A stretch of DNA of 55,937 nt from Gryganskiella cystojenkinii (taxonomy: Eukaryota > Mortierellomycota > Mortierellomycetes > Mortierellales > Mortierellaceae), in NCBI GenBank assembly GCA_015852425.1, contig JAAAIG010000115.1, positions 1-55,937 of the forward strand, read 5' to 3'. Positions within the stretch are counted from its first letter, which is position 1, and each line of letters opens with the position of its first letter. Shown here one piece after another: positions 20,404-31,191 of the stretch. The notes beneath the pieces were generated by a model that worked only from the letters and a program-made list of their open reading frames with translations, was not told where the DNA came from and ran no database searches. A program made the translations under genes and the position numbers.

Positions 20404-22030
20404 GAGAGGACACACCGGTCCCGTGCTCAGTGTGGCGTATTCACCCAGTGGCCATCAGATGGCGTCAGGTGGCGACGACTACGCTGTGCGGTTGTGGGAG
20501 GCACAAACCGGCGTGGCTGGCCTTGTCTTGACCGGTCATACCAACCGGGTTACAAGCGTGGTGTATTCACACAGTGGCCATCAGATCGCGTCAGGTAGCT
20601 ATGACAAGACTGTGCGGTTGTGGGAAGCACAAACCGGCGTTGCTGGCCGTGTCTTAACCGGTCATACCGAGCCGGTGCGAGGTGTCGCGTATTCACCCAG
20701 TGACCATCAGATCGCGTCAGGTAGTTTTGACAAAACTGTGCGATTGTGGGATGCACACACCGGTGTTGCTGGCCCTGTCTTAACCGGTCATACCGACTGG
20801 GTCACAGATGTGATGTATTCACCCAGTGGCCATCAGATCGCGTCAAGCAGCGACGACAACAATGTGCGGTTGTGGGAAGCACAAACAGGCGATGCTGGTC
20901 CTGTCTTGACTGGCCATACCAACCCGGCCATATGTGTGACGTATTCACCTAATGGCCATCATATTGCGTCAGGTAGCGTCGACGGGACTGTTCGATTGTG
21001 GGATGTTCAAACAGGCTCTGCTGGCCCTGTCTTAACCGGCCATACCGACCGGGCGCGAGGTGTCGTGTATTCACCCAGTGGCCATCAGATCGCGTCTGGT
21101 AGTTTTGACAAAACTGTGCGGTTATGGGAGGCACAAACTGGAGTTGCTGGCCCTGTCTCAACTGGCCATACCGACTGGGTCACAAGTGTGGTGTATTCAC
21201 CCAGTGGCTATCATATCGCATCAGGTAGCGTCGACAGGACCGTGCGATTGTGGGAGACTCAAACAGGCTCTGCTGGCCCTGTCTTAACTGGTCATACCGG
21301 CTTGATCTCAAGTGTTGCGTATTCACCCAGTGGCCATCAGATCGCGTCAGGTAGCTACGACAAGACTGTGCGATTATGGGAGGCACGAACTGGCGTTGCT
21401 GGCCCTGTCTTAATCGGTCACACCGGCCGAGTGCGAAGTGTTGCGTATTCACCCAGCGGCCATCAGATCGTGTCAGGCAGTTTTGACAACACTGTGCGAT
21501 TGTGGGAGGCACAAACCGGCATTGCTGGCCCTGTCTTAACTGGCCATACTGAGGTGGTCATAAGTGTGGTGTATTCGCCCAGTGGCCATCAAATCGCATC
21601 AGGTAGCTACGACTACACTGTGCGATTATGGGAGGCACAAACTGGCGTTGCTGGCCCTGTCTTAACCGGCCATACCGATCAGGTGCGAAGTGTAGTGTAT
21701 TCACCTAATGGCCGTCAGATCGCATCAGGTAGCTACGACAAGACCGTGCGATTGTGGGGGACTCAAACAGGCTCTGTTGGCCCTGTCTTAATTGGTCATA
21801 CCGGCTTGGTCTCAAGTGTTGCGTATGCACCAAGTGGCCATCAGATCGCATCAGATAGCTACGACAACACTGTGCGATTATGGGAGGCGCACATCGGCGT
21901 TGCTGGCCCTGTCTTAACCGGTCATACTGATCAGGTGCGAAGTGTTGCGTATTCAACCAGCGGCCGTCAGATCGCGTCAGGTGGCGATGACAGAACTGTG
22001 AGGCTGTGGGATGTTGATTCTGGTGAATGC
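20404..22030 (+). repeat. 126-bp WD40 tandem repeat array
   Basis: Thirteen consecutive 42-codon units have the form GHT....V..VVYSPSGHQIASGSYDKTVRLWEAQTGVAGPVLT, followed by a degenerate last blade. Most variation sits at a few positions: the two to four residues after GHT and the residues around GSYDK. The framework is almost constant at DNA level too. This matches the high-internal-identity WD40 arrays of fungal NLRs, in which the variable positions form the binding face. The array therefore expanded or was homogenised recently even though the gene upstream is broken. Confidence 0.85.
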
Positions 22031-22309
22031 CTGGCGATTGTGAGAGATTTTCAAGGTGCAGTCAACAGTGTAAACTGGAAAGCAACTCCCGATGGCGTCT
22101 TTTTCATAACCGGCTGCGACAGTGGATCTATTCGTATGTGGAAAGTCATTGAAGATGAGGAAATCTTTACAGTCCGTCTTTGTTGGAGTACTCGGCACAG
22201 TCTTGCCTTCTCAAGCGCCTTGATTCAACGCACCGTAGGCTTGAATGAGGTAAATATACAAATGCTGCTGCAGGGAGGAGCAGAGGGCTACCCGTCCCGG
22301 AACTGCTGA

Positions 22310-23325
22310 TGGTACCCAAATATTCAAACTCGAAAGCGTAGAGCCGTAGGTTTTGTATTACCAGAGCCTAAGAAAACACTGCAATATCTAAATAACCTAC
22401 ACAGCTTGGTCCTTCCTTGCTCATCCTATGTTTATTTTCCACTGTATCTATTTCTGGTCTTCAGTCTTTGACATATGTGCGCCTGTGAAGATACAATTTT
22501 GATGGAACTAGGGTAAAGGGCGAGAGTTGAACTGAGAGGCAGGCAGGACGGAGTAAATGATATGATGACTGAAGCAAAACATAAAAATGGTTGTTCCGCT
22601 CTAGAAAGTATTTTAGCAGGCAGTTTGGTTTTTGTTACAGAAAGGGAAAATCATTAACGGGAAGAATTTTTTTTTTCTTTACCGCAATTTTTATTGTCAG
22701 GGGAGGGTATTAACGGGAAGGAAGAAGGTTGTTCCCTAATCATCTATAGACTGGCGAGATTGTAAGCTTTGTCCAGTCGTCACGGAAATGTGAACCTCAT
22801 TAACTAAGAAATTAAAGTCTGCACGCGACAGTTTTGAGACAACAATAAGGTGTAGGACAACGTCGAGGAGTACTGCACACATGGGGAAAAAAGGCTATCG
22901 GAAAGAGAGATATTGAGAATCAACTACTCATTGTGCTCATCACGGTAAGGTAGAAAAATCAGAGATGTATTACAAAAAGCAAAGAGAACGGTAAAAAGCA
23001 AAAAAAAAAAAAAATCAAATGGACAGGGGAGCGGTTCGCAAACGTCAAACTAAAGACCGGTTTACGACCAAACCCGAGTCCACATAGTCGGCTCAGGTAG
23101 AAAAATCAATCTTTGGGGAATGAGACAGCCCTTTGAAAAGACAAAGCACGGCCTGATTCTAAGAATTCTCTTGACTACGTCACGAACCGATCGATCCTCC
23201 TTTTCCCTCTCTGTACGTTGGGTGAGCGACAGATTGGCAATTGCACGGTTATGGCGAGTAGCAACGAATAATCCTGAGTTCACCGCCTGACAATTTTTAT
23301 TTCTACTCAAATTAAATAAAGTGTG
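22310..23325. other. Intergenic, no gene seen
   Basis: AT-rich with A and T runs (about 22660-22680, 23000-23015). The short frame at 23062-23310 minus has no recognised motif. It is the 3' flank of the NLR pseudogene and the left flank of the inverted repeat. Confidence 0.4.
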
Positions 23326-23637
23326 GTCAGAGCGAGGTCCCTGTCAAGAAGAGCTGTCAGGAGTCCTCAAAGAGCGACACGTCGGGTGATGAGTCGACTC
23401 TGGTCAGAAAGCCGAATCGTGTGCCCAAGCTCGATAGGGTGGAACGTATCATGGCTCGTAGGTCTGGTATGGCTGGGTATGTTCCCTCGTCTATGCTTGA
23501 TCTGAAAGCACGACATGCAAGTCCTGGACGTGGCAAGACTAGATTTGATCGCCTGATGCAACAGAGGACAGCCTCGGAACGCGATTTGAATGCAGGTGGT
23601 ACGACGAACCCAGTCTCTATGATATCCACCAGGGAGA
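23326..23637 (+). repeat. Left arm of a 312-bp inverted repeat
   Basis: From GTCAGAGCGAGGTCCC to GATATCCACCAGGGAGA this arm is, as far as I can compare by eye, identical to the reverse complement of 23884-24195. The spacer is 246 bp. The arm codes (plus strand, about 23421-23660) for the same MPKLDRV..RSGMAGYVPSS-like text as the other arm on the minus strand. Confidence 0.85.
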
Positions 23638-23639
23638 AC

Positions 23640-25517
23640 CTGACCCTGGAGACGGATTCCGTGGGGTTTGGGTGGGTTGCTTGAGCATTGCTGGCGCGGA
23701 AAGGCAAGGCTGCAGCGCCTGAACCAGATCCAAATCTTGGCACCATATCGACGTCGGTATTGCCTTGAGCCATAGCGGTGGAATGACTGTTGTAGAAGGG
23801 CGTGACACTTGCGGAGACGTTACTGGCCGCCTCCTATGTCGCGGTCGCTGAGTAGAGTATCATTTCATGACTCGTGGTCTCGATCTCCCTGGTGGATATC
23901 ATAGAGACTGGGTTCGTCGTACCACCTGCATTCAAATCGCGTTCCGAGGCTGTCCTCTGTTGCATCAGGCGATCAAATCTAGTCTTGCCACGTCCAGGAC
24001 TTGCATGTCGTGCTTTCAGATCAAGCATAGACGAGGGAACATACCCAGCCATACCAGACCTACGAGCCATGATACGTTCCACCCTATCGAGCTTGGGCAC
24101 ACGATTCGGCTTTCTGACCAGAGTCGACTCATCACCCGACGTGTCGCTCTTTGAGGACTCCTGACAGCTCTTCTTGACAGGGACCTCGCTCTGACAGTCT
24201 GACTACCATTCGGCTTTTTGTTGATTGAGGTGGTCGACTGCATATCTAACACCAACGCTTGTTGTTCCGAAATCGAAGTCGAAATAAGAAGGCTATCGCT
24301 GGACTTGGTGCTATTGAATGCCGGGACTACCTGTTCAGTGAAGGACTTGCTGCAGTCAGGCTTGCGAACATTGTTCACTTTCGTTCCGCCTTGAACTGCA
24401 TCTTGGCATTCATAGCGTTTGCTTCGTTTCAGTGCTGTGGGGCACATCACCACTCTGGGTCAATCCGCCAGTTCCAGCCAAGTCCCTGGCTTGAACAACA
24501 ATACTGAAAGAATGGCAATTAAGAGAGGGACCTATTAGTATAAGAATGCTGTCGTCAGTGGCCATAATAAAAACATCATCGTTCTACGAATCGCCTTCAT
24601 TTTACCCTATAAAATATTCTTGGATTGTATACACTTGACGTTCTCTGAACACCGTTTATCCATATCAAGAACACAGGATTTGCACGCGATCTCGTTCCTG
24701 GCAGTCGCAATCGAGATCTAGCCTTGGTTTTTGAAGTCACTAGGACAACCGCTCATTCCATCATCCAGGTGAGTGCCTATCTCATCGAGGGGCCGACCAG
24801 AAGCATCAAGGATCGCAGTGATATCAGTGGCTATCTCGGTCTCTCACTGGACTTTGGCGTTGATCTGCATCCCGACTTGAACCTCCTCTTCCAAACTCTT
24901 GACCGCGGCTTTGATCTTGTCCTCTTGTGGGACCCTGTTACTGAAGATGGCGGTTGGATAATGAGCGTGCTCAGACTTCAAGATCGTTTCGCTAGTGACC
25001 TTCTCAATGCTTCTTGAGCCAATCTCAGAATAGTATCGTCTGGTAGTCTCTTGTCTCCGCCTGAGAAGGTTATCTCGGGTCTACGCCACTGCCTCCAAGA
25101 GCTGGGCTTGAAGTTGGGCCTTCTCACGGACGAGGGAGTTGAAGTCACCATCAAGATTCTTGGTTTGGTCGACCTTAGAGCTTGAGTCATCAAACGCAAT
25201 GCTGTTGCGGGGAAAGACTCCGTTTTTGGGATCCTTGGTACTTTCTGCGGAATCAGAACTCTTAGTCACCATCGATCCGCGACGATGAGCACCGCTGTAA
25301 GAAACAGACTGTCGAGGTGAAGCAGTCCTCTTGCTCCGGCAAACCATACTTGTCGCTCATATATGACCGAGGACTCTCTTGACGGTGGCTTTAGTCTTGG
25401 ATTGTCCATGAGACTGGTCACGTTTGCAGTCTCGGGCATGACGTAACAATCGTTGAAGACTTTGGCGAGCTCAAAGACTCGAGGACATGAGAGGTTTGTT
25501 GGTCTCGGCTGGGACAA
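23640..25517 (-). pseudogene. Decayed multi-part gene of unknown function
   Basis: Protein-like text runs along the minus strand in changing frames. CPRVFELAKVFNDCYVM and SLMDNPRLKPPSRESS lie near 25490-25360. A serine-rich stretch follows, then a coiled-coil-like segment (SLVREKAQLQAQLLEAVA). Text in the same frame continues past in-frame stops at about 25081 (TAG), 24858 (TGA) and 24718 (TAG), including KAAVKSLEEEVQVGMQINAK. Further down come SKSDTSGDESTLVRKPNRV, then a basic RSGMAGYVPSS block inside the right arm of the inverted repeat. An isolated frame (AQGNTDVDMVPRFGSGSG) lies in the spacer. All three stops could be C-to-T changes of Q or R codons. I do not recognise the family; some of the breaks could be introns I did not resolve. 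Confidence 0.45.
23884..24195 (-). repeat. Right arm of the 312-bp inverted repeat
   Basis: Reverse complement of 23326-23637. This arm seems to be the original copy: its minus-strand frame continues upstream (SEVPVKKSCQESSKSDTSGD and beyond) into the decayed gene. The left arm's frame runs into unrelated sequence. The break points do not look like transposon ends: no target duplication and no shared terminal motif. Confidence 0.85.
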
Positions 25518-25776
25518 GTTACAAAGGAACTGCCATCGTTTGCGCGGCGGTTGTTCTTTTGGCAGAGCACGAACCTCCTTCGAAGGAGTGTGGAGTAAAT
25601 CTATAGAAGCAAAGTGATAGCTGAGAAAGGAAAAAAGAGAGAGTATGAAGCAAGGGTCAGTTTGGAAGAGTATGGATTTAAAACAGCAAACTGTAAAAAT
25701 TGGGAACGTTGGGAAACAGCGTGTTAAATGGGACAGAGAGAGACTCCATAAATGATCATTTTTGTTTCGATTTTTT

Positions 25777-25799
25777 TTGTTATTGTTATTGTTATTGTT

Positions 25800-25850
<51 letters not shown>

Positions 25851-25851
25851 G
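25777..25851. repeat. TTGTTA / TTG microsatellite
   Basis: Several TTGTTA units are followed by about 17 TTG units. A polyleucine frame spanning it on the plus strand (25762-25956) is a by-product. Confidence 0.9.
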
Positions 25852-26741
25852 GTAAAATTCTGCGATGTATCTTTCCTTGTCCTTCTTAAGATAGTAGTCG
25901 TGGGTCGCTCTATTCCTCATGTCTTGTTTCGCTCTGCGACAGTAGTATCTCGCTAATGATATGGTGTAGGCCGTCGACTCTGAGTGCTGAGGTGCTGAGA
26001 AAGTTAAAAGCCGTCAAGGGGATTGAGGATTGTGTTAGTGGATGAGAATAGTGGCAAAAAAATGACATCGCAACAAATTGCAAGTCACCAAATGACTAAA
26101 ATGGAAGTCCCTGTCCGTGAGAAGAACGGAATGACGGAGCGAGAGTGAATAGGAGAGGATGTGAGAGAAGAATCAGCTCACTTTGAAGAATTTCATTTAG
26201 TGAAGTTGAAGATACAGAGTACTGGTAATAATGCGAGTGCCACAAACAGGGCGGATAACAGGAAAGGGCACATGAATGCAGTCTATACAGAATCAATGTT
26301 GTCGCCAGAGTAGAAAAAACCAAGACGCTGGTTAGTTCTTTTCGACTGTCTGGTAGAATCAGAAGAAGAGAATCAAGCGGAAACGTGATGATCAAAAGAC
26401 ACAAAAAGAATGCTCGAGAGGCAGAACAAAGACCAGCAAAAATCCGAGAAAAGGTTACTAATGAACGATGCGGGGAGCGGCAAGAGATAATTACCATGGT
26501 TGTGGTTTCTGTGTGTGTGTATTTGGGAATGCGCGTGAAATAAAAGAAGGGAAAACTGAAAGGAAAGAGGAAAAGAAAGACAGATGCAAAGCTGACGATC
26601 TTTTCTTTTGCACAAGGGGCACAAGAGACAGAAAAGAAGGTTGAGGGAATTTCATGCACGCGAAAGGGACCCGCGAATGACGAGGTAAATTATTTGGGTG
26701 TTTGCCCCTTAACAATCATTTTTTTCCCCTTTGGAATCACC
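25852..26741. other. Intergenic, upstream of AFG2
   Basis: The long minus-strand frame at 26096-26659 is serine/leucine/phenylalanine-rich with no family match and lies in purine-rich DNA; it is not called. The segment presumably includes the AFG2 promoter. Confidence 0.4.
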
Positions 26742-26803
26742 ATGTCCACTCTGACCATAGCAAGATCTCGCTCATTGTTCAACAAGCAAGAGAATCCAAT
26801 CGA

Positions 26804-29686
26804 ATGTATCGGTACCGCCCAGCAGACTACTGCGACCGAGAGACGGCCCGCTGTCGCATATCCCCCGCACGACTTCGCGATTCCGGTCTTGCTCTTGGAC
26901 AATGGGTCTCACTAGTCAGCAATCGGTCTTCAACAAATGAAGACGATCAGATCTTTTGTCGAGTCTGGCCAGCCCGTCAGGATAGTAGTGTTCAGTCGGA
27001 TACAATGCTAGTAGATCGGACCGTTTACTCTCAAAAGGAAGACGATAGCGGGTTCTCGCTCGACATGGCGACGGTGGCACATAGCGGCCAAAGAGCAGTA
27101 ACACCGTCTACGACAGAGGAGCGTTTCTACGGTAGAGCGACAAAAAAGAAATGACTGATGATCACTTTTTATTGTGATTATAATTTTTTATTGGAGACTA
27201 ACATGCTAGTATACTTTTCTATCTACTCTTCAGAAATGACACCGTTAACAACACATCTTTCAAAAGCGCAACACCTGGTGGTGCTAGTTACCCGGATACC
27301 GCAACAGGAAGATCCGACTGGAGGAAACAGCAACGGATCTGTCTTTGAAGGGGCAACGGATCATATGCGGCGAAACGTAAGAGAGAGAGAGAAATCTTGA
27401 AGATTTATAGCTAATGATCAACTATCAAGCTCGGTCGCCATCGAATGCTACTGACACGTTCTTCCTCTTCTCTCTTTCTCTCTCTCTCTGTTCGCCTTTT
27501 TCTTCATCTTTTATTGTTCGGAAATGGGCATTTTTTTTAAAGATGATCCATCAAATATTAGAAACCTTGGTCGTGAAAGAAGGCTTTACTGTCTCGAGTC
27601 TGCATGCAGGATTGTTGATCAAGATCCAATCTAGCACACCTCCGAACGGACCAGTTCAAGTCGTTAAAGGAACCCAGATCATCATTGCGACACAAGACAC
27701 GACCACAAAGACTGAACAGGATGTCGCCTCCAACCAACCAAAGGACGACCTCGCGCTACACTCTCAGCCCAACAATAGCATCAACATCCTCCCCGGGCTA
27801 GAAGGTCCTCTCAAAGCTCTTCTCGAAGTTGTCTCTTACCCTCTACTTTACCCGGATCTCATCTCCCACCTCAACATCGAATGTCCCAAAGGAATTCTTC
27901 TCCATGGCCCCCCAGGAGTCGGAAAAACCCTTTTAGTCTCAACTGTCGCCCAAATATGTTCCGCAACCATGATTACGATCTTTGGTCCCGAAATCTTTGG
28001 ACCTTACGTGGGAGAGTCAGAGGAGAAGCTACGCCAAAAATTTGCTCATGCATCCAGGATCGCAGTTGATAACCCCAAGAAACCCGTCCTGATCTTTATC
28101 GATGAATTGGATGCCCTGACACCTCACAGGACGGATGCACAGGCGCACGAGTCTCGAGTCGTGGCTCAACTCTTGACATTGATGGATGGTGTCGCTTCGC
28201 GAGGGCGAGTTGTCGTGATCGCCGCAACGAACAGACCGAATGCAATCGATCCTGCGCTCCGGAGACCGGGTCGATTCGATCGAGAGATCCGAATGGAAGT
28301 CCCTGGAGAGACCAACCGACTCAAGATCATCAAGGGTCTGATCAAGGATATGCCTCATTTGCTCACAAACGAAGAGTTGAACCGATTGGCAAGGATGACA
28401 AATGGATTTGTCGGCGCAGATCTGGAAGCTCTCTGTCGAGAGAGTGCTCTTAGTGCTGTGCATAGGAGCCTTGTCACCACTGGATGCGGTTCGGAAGCTG
28501 GAGCACAGGTCAAGGTGACAATGGCTGATTTCAAAAAGGCCTTCAGTACCAACGCACCCTCGTTACAACGTGGATATGGCGTGGTGGTGGAGCCCGTCTC
28601 TTGGTCCGATATCGGAGGTCTCGAGACTGTCAAAACTCAACTCCGTCAGGCTGTCGAATGGCCCGTACTTTACAAGGAGACATTCTCGCGACTCGGTCTG
28701 AAAGCCCCCCGAGGTATCCTTCTCTATGGTCCACCGGGATGCAGCAAGACCACGTTGGTCAAGGCGATTGCGACCAATTCTGGAGCCAGTTTCTTGTCCG
28801 TGAACGGAGCGGCTTTGTACTCGAGTTTTGTCGGTGATTCTGAAAAGACGATCCGGGAGACGTTTCATCAGGCTCGATTGTCTGCACCCTCAATTATCTT
28901 TTTCGACGAGATTGACACCATTGTCGGGAAACGGAATTTTTCCTCTGGAGGAGGCGATGGAGGAGGCGACAGTGTGCAGGAGCGAGTCTTGTCGAGCATG
29001 TTGAATGAGATGGATGGTGTCGAGAACGCGAATGGGGTCTTGATTGTCGCCGCCACCAACCGCGTGGACCTCATTGATAAGGCGCTTTTACGTCCAGGAA
29101 GATTCGACAGAGTCGTTTATGTGCCGCCACCGGACTTGGAGGCCAGGCGACAAATCCTGAGTATTTACACCCGTGATATTCCTTTGTCAGACGATGTGGA
29201 TCTTGAAACCATTGCGAAAACAGTAAGAGAAGCACTTTTTTATTTTATTTTAATCAGTTTGTCGGGCATCTCCAGTATGTGGGGAAGGCTAACGCATGGA
29301 GCTCTCTGTTTTTTCTGTTTCATTTTAGACCGAATTTTACACTGGAGCAGACCTTCAAAACGTATGCAGAGAGGCAGCCCTGATTGCTTTAAGGACCCGT
29401 ATCCTGGGTGGACCTTCGAAACCGGGCGCGGATCAAATTTCCGAAGACGATATCCCTTCGACAGAGCCAGTCGTAAGTTGATACTTGCAGGGATCTATGA
29501 CAAACTACCGTTGCTTCTTGGCAAAAAAAAAGAGAAAAAAATATTAAGTTCATACCGCCTCTGTCCCCCCCCACATTTTACACCTAGAACGCGGATGACT
29601 TTGCTCTCTCTCTGTTGTCAGTCAAGGCATCTTTAACTCCAGCGATGTTACTTGAATACAGTGGAACAGGCACGAAGGCGTTCTGA
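26804..29686 (+). CDS. AFG2: AFG2/SPATA5-type AAA ATPase
   Basis: Five exons are inferred: 26804-27131, 27234-27376, 27543-29222, 29329-29472 and 29588-29686. All have GT...AG introns and closing phases, giving about 797 residues, close to the usual length. The N-domain (ISPARLRDSGLALGQWVSL) resembles the barrel of Cdc48-like proteins. Domain D1 has Walker A GPPGVGKT at 279-286, Walker B FIDELD and RRPGRFDREI. Domain D2 has GPPGCSKT at 553-560, FFDEID and LRPGRFDRVVYV. The cysteine-serine form of the second Walker A is typical of the AFG2/Drg1/SPATA5 group rather than Cdc48. In yeast, Drg1/Afg2 is a cytoplasmic hexamer that strips Rlp24 from pre-60S ribosomal particles to start their cytoplasmic maturation. 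Start uncertain: ATG 26804 is in frame with the N-domain, while ATG 26742 opens a different frame (57 codons) that would need a frameshift or unseen intron. The C-terminus is SGTGTKAF. Confidence 0.88.
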
Positions 29687-31191
29687 AAACTGCTTCCTCA
29701 CTCGCCTGCTCGCCTGCTCTGTCGCTTTTGTTGTCACTTGTACCATACTTCACACCTGTACCATAAAAACCGGCGACATCAACTTTTCTACTTAAGTGAA
29801 GACCTAGTCACTTTTAGTGACACAGCCGACGTAATTTTTAGCCAGCTCGACGTAGTTTATACGTCCACTCTACTCTGGAAGGGGAAGTAGAGTGGAGCGC
29901 AAGAGTAGGTAGTCTTCACCCAAATGTAGTAGAAAATACCACAAAAATAAACAAATATGCATCACAAGCCAAACAACAATGTAGTCCTCACCCAAAAAGG
30001 ACGTAGAGGCTCCTCGACTCATCCCTAAAAGGATCCCATCCATCGAAAAGGACGTAGCCCAGAATCCCCAGGACGCAGTTCCCTTCTGTCCCAGAGTTTG
30101 CATAACCAAACAAAAACAAACCGACAGCCTGCCCACTTCCCCCCCCCTTTCATATTCCCCTCCACTTCACGTCTTCGAGGTGCTACTTCGACTTCTCCTA
30201 GCCGCATGCTCCTTGTCAGATCCATGCATCCATGCGCAGATATCCGTCACCTGGCTATGCCGATGACCGCTTCTACCCATCAACATGGCTGCAGAGTGCT
30301 GTTTCCTTCAGGAACACCTGAAAAAGTAAACAGACCTGCACCTTCGTAGAGTGTGTCGTGTTTTTTCTTCGTGCCTTGTATGCATGCATAAGTAGTACAA
30401 AAATACTTTTTCTTGTTTGACAAAGACCTTGACCTAGAACGTCCCTTCTGATGGTCCTCGGCTCTTCAGCCCGTGGACTTTCGTTTCTATCCCATCGTTC
30501 TTTTCCCGTTTTCTCCTCTCTTGGTTTCTTTTGACGTTGCTTCTTGTCATCTTTTCCCTTTTTTTTTTTTGCCATTAAGTCCTATACGTATTCAATTAAA
30601 GATCGGAAAAGGCGGTAATCGTCGCGTTCTAACACGGATTCTGACCTGGAGGCGTTCAGCCATAGTCCAACTAATGATAACTTCGGACCATTGCTAGGGG
30701 AAACTGACCTGTCTCACGACGGTCTAAACCAAGCTCAGGTTCCCTATTAGTGGATGAACAATCCCAACGCTTACTGAATTCTGCTTGAGTATGATAGGAA
30801 AGAGCCGACATCGAAGGCTTAAAAAGCAACGTCGCTATGAACGCTTGGCTGCCACAAGCCATTTTGAACTTCATGATAGTGTTTGCTGCTGCGAAAAAAA
30901 AGACATAAATGATAAAAGACAAGGCAATGCACAGGGCGAGGCAAGGCAAAGGCAAAGCAAAGGCAACGCCTCAACGTACCCTTGAATTTTTCCTCAGTTC
31001 CCTTGACAACCGTGACCGATATCGGCTTTCCTAAAGCCCACACAACACAAAACCAACTTTAGGAAATCTCCAGTTCTCTCTTTCTCGTCTCGTCTCGTCT
31101 CTTCTCTTCCCCTTTCTCATCTCTTTTCTTCCCTCTCTATTTTCCTCATCACACGTTCTGTCTCATAAAGTTGATCATCACAGAGACCATC
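29687..31191. other. Intergenic with one copy of a hairpin-rich repeat
   Basis: No gene was found; frames here are short and low complexity. It contains the 168-bp repeat copy at 29774-29941. A pyrimidine-rich stretch (31080-31145) just before the next start codon looks like a fungal promoter or leader. Confidence 0.45.
29774..29941 (+). repeat. 168-bp hairpin-rich element, copy A
   Basis: Diverged but clearly homologous to the reverse complement of 31918-32085. Both begin CGACATCAACTTTTCTAC and end TAGTAGAAAATACCA. Inner palindromes are TCACTTTTAGTGA and the pair CCACTCTACTCTGG / AGTAGAGTGGA. The ends themselves form a short imperfect inverted repeat (ACTTTTCTAC / GTAGAAAAT). It is probably a small MITE-like element; no clear target duplication was seen. 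Confidence 0.6.

Larger units (their letters stand above)
18946..22309 (+). pseudogene. Broken NACHT-pentapeptide-WD40 NLR
   Basis: This is a 5'-truncated relative of the minus-strand NLR, in divergent orientation. The first recognisable text is the end of the NACHT region (VDLVRVKVTRLSLYGSF, just before 19035). A 460-bp element then interrupts it, and it resumes at 19495 with GSFIEQWMENNRRR. Three lesions follow: the insertion; a 20-bp tandem duplication (19706-19745) that shifts the frame; and a one-base loss near 20324 (GATGGCAAAG where AAAAG is expected) that shifts it again. After these come RFIHRSLLEY-like text, pentapeptide text (GADLKGIRIPGADLSYGQF) and about 15 WD40 blades (open frame 20270-22309). 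The P-loop, ARM-like region and promoter are absent. The long intact WD40 frame could still be transcribed. The single-base lesion could be a sequencing error; the insertion and duplication cannot easily be. Confidence 0.8.

Noticed and set aside
20404..22030. Regular 126-bp repeats as a CRISPR-like array
   Set aside because: The units are a continuous coding frame of WD40 blades with no unique spacers, in a eukaryotic genome.
23326..24195. The 312-bp arms as terminal repeats of a transposon
   Set aside because: The 246-bp spacer and the arms carry host-gene-like coding text, there is no flanking target duplication, and one arm is continuous with a gene.
25762..25956. Polyleucine open frame
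   Set aside because: It is a translation of the TTG microsatellite.
26096..26659. 187-codon minus-strand frame
   Set aside because: S/L/F-rich translation of purine-rich DNA, no motif, no splice-supported partner exon, overlapping similar frames.
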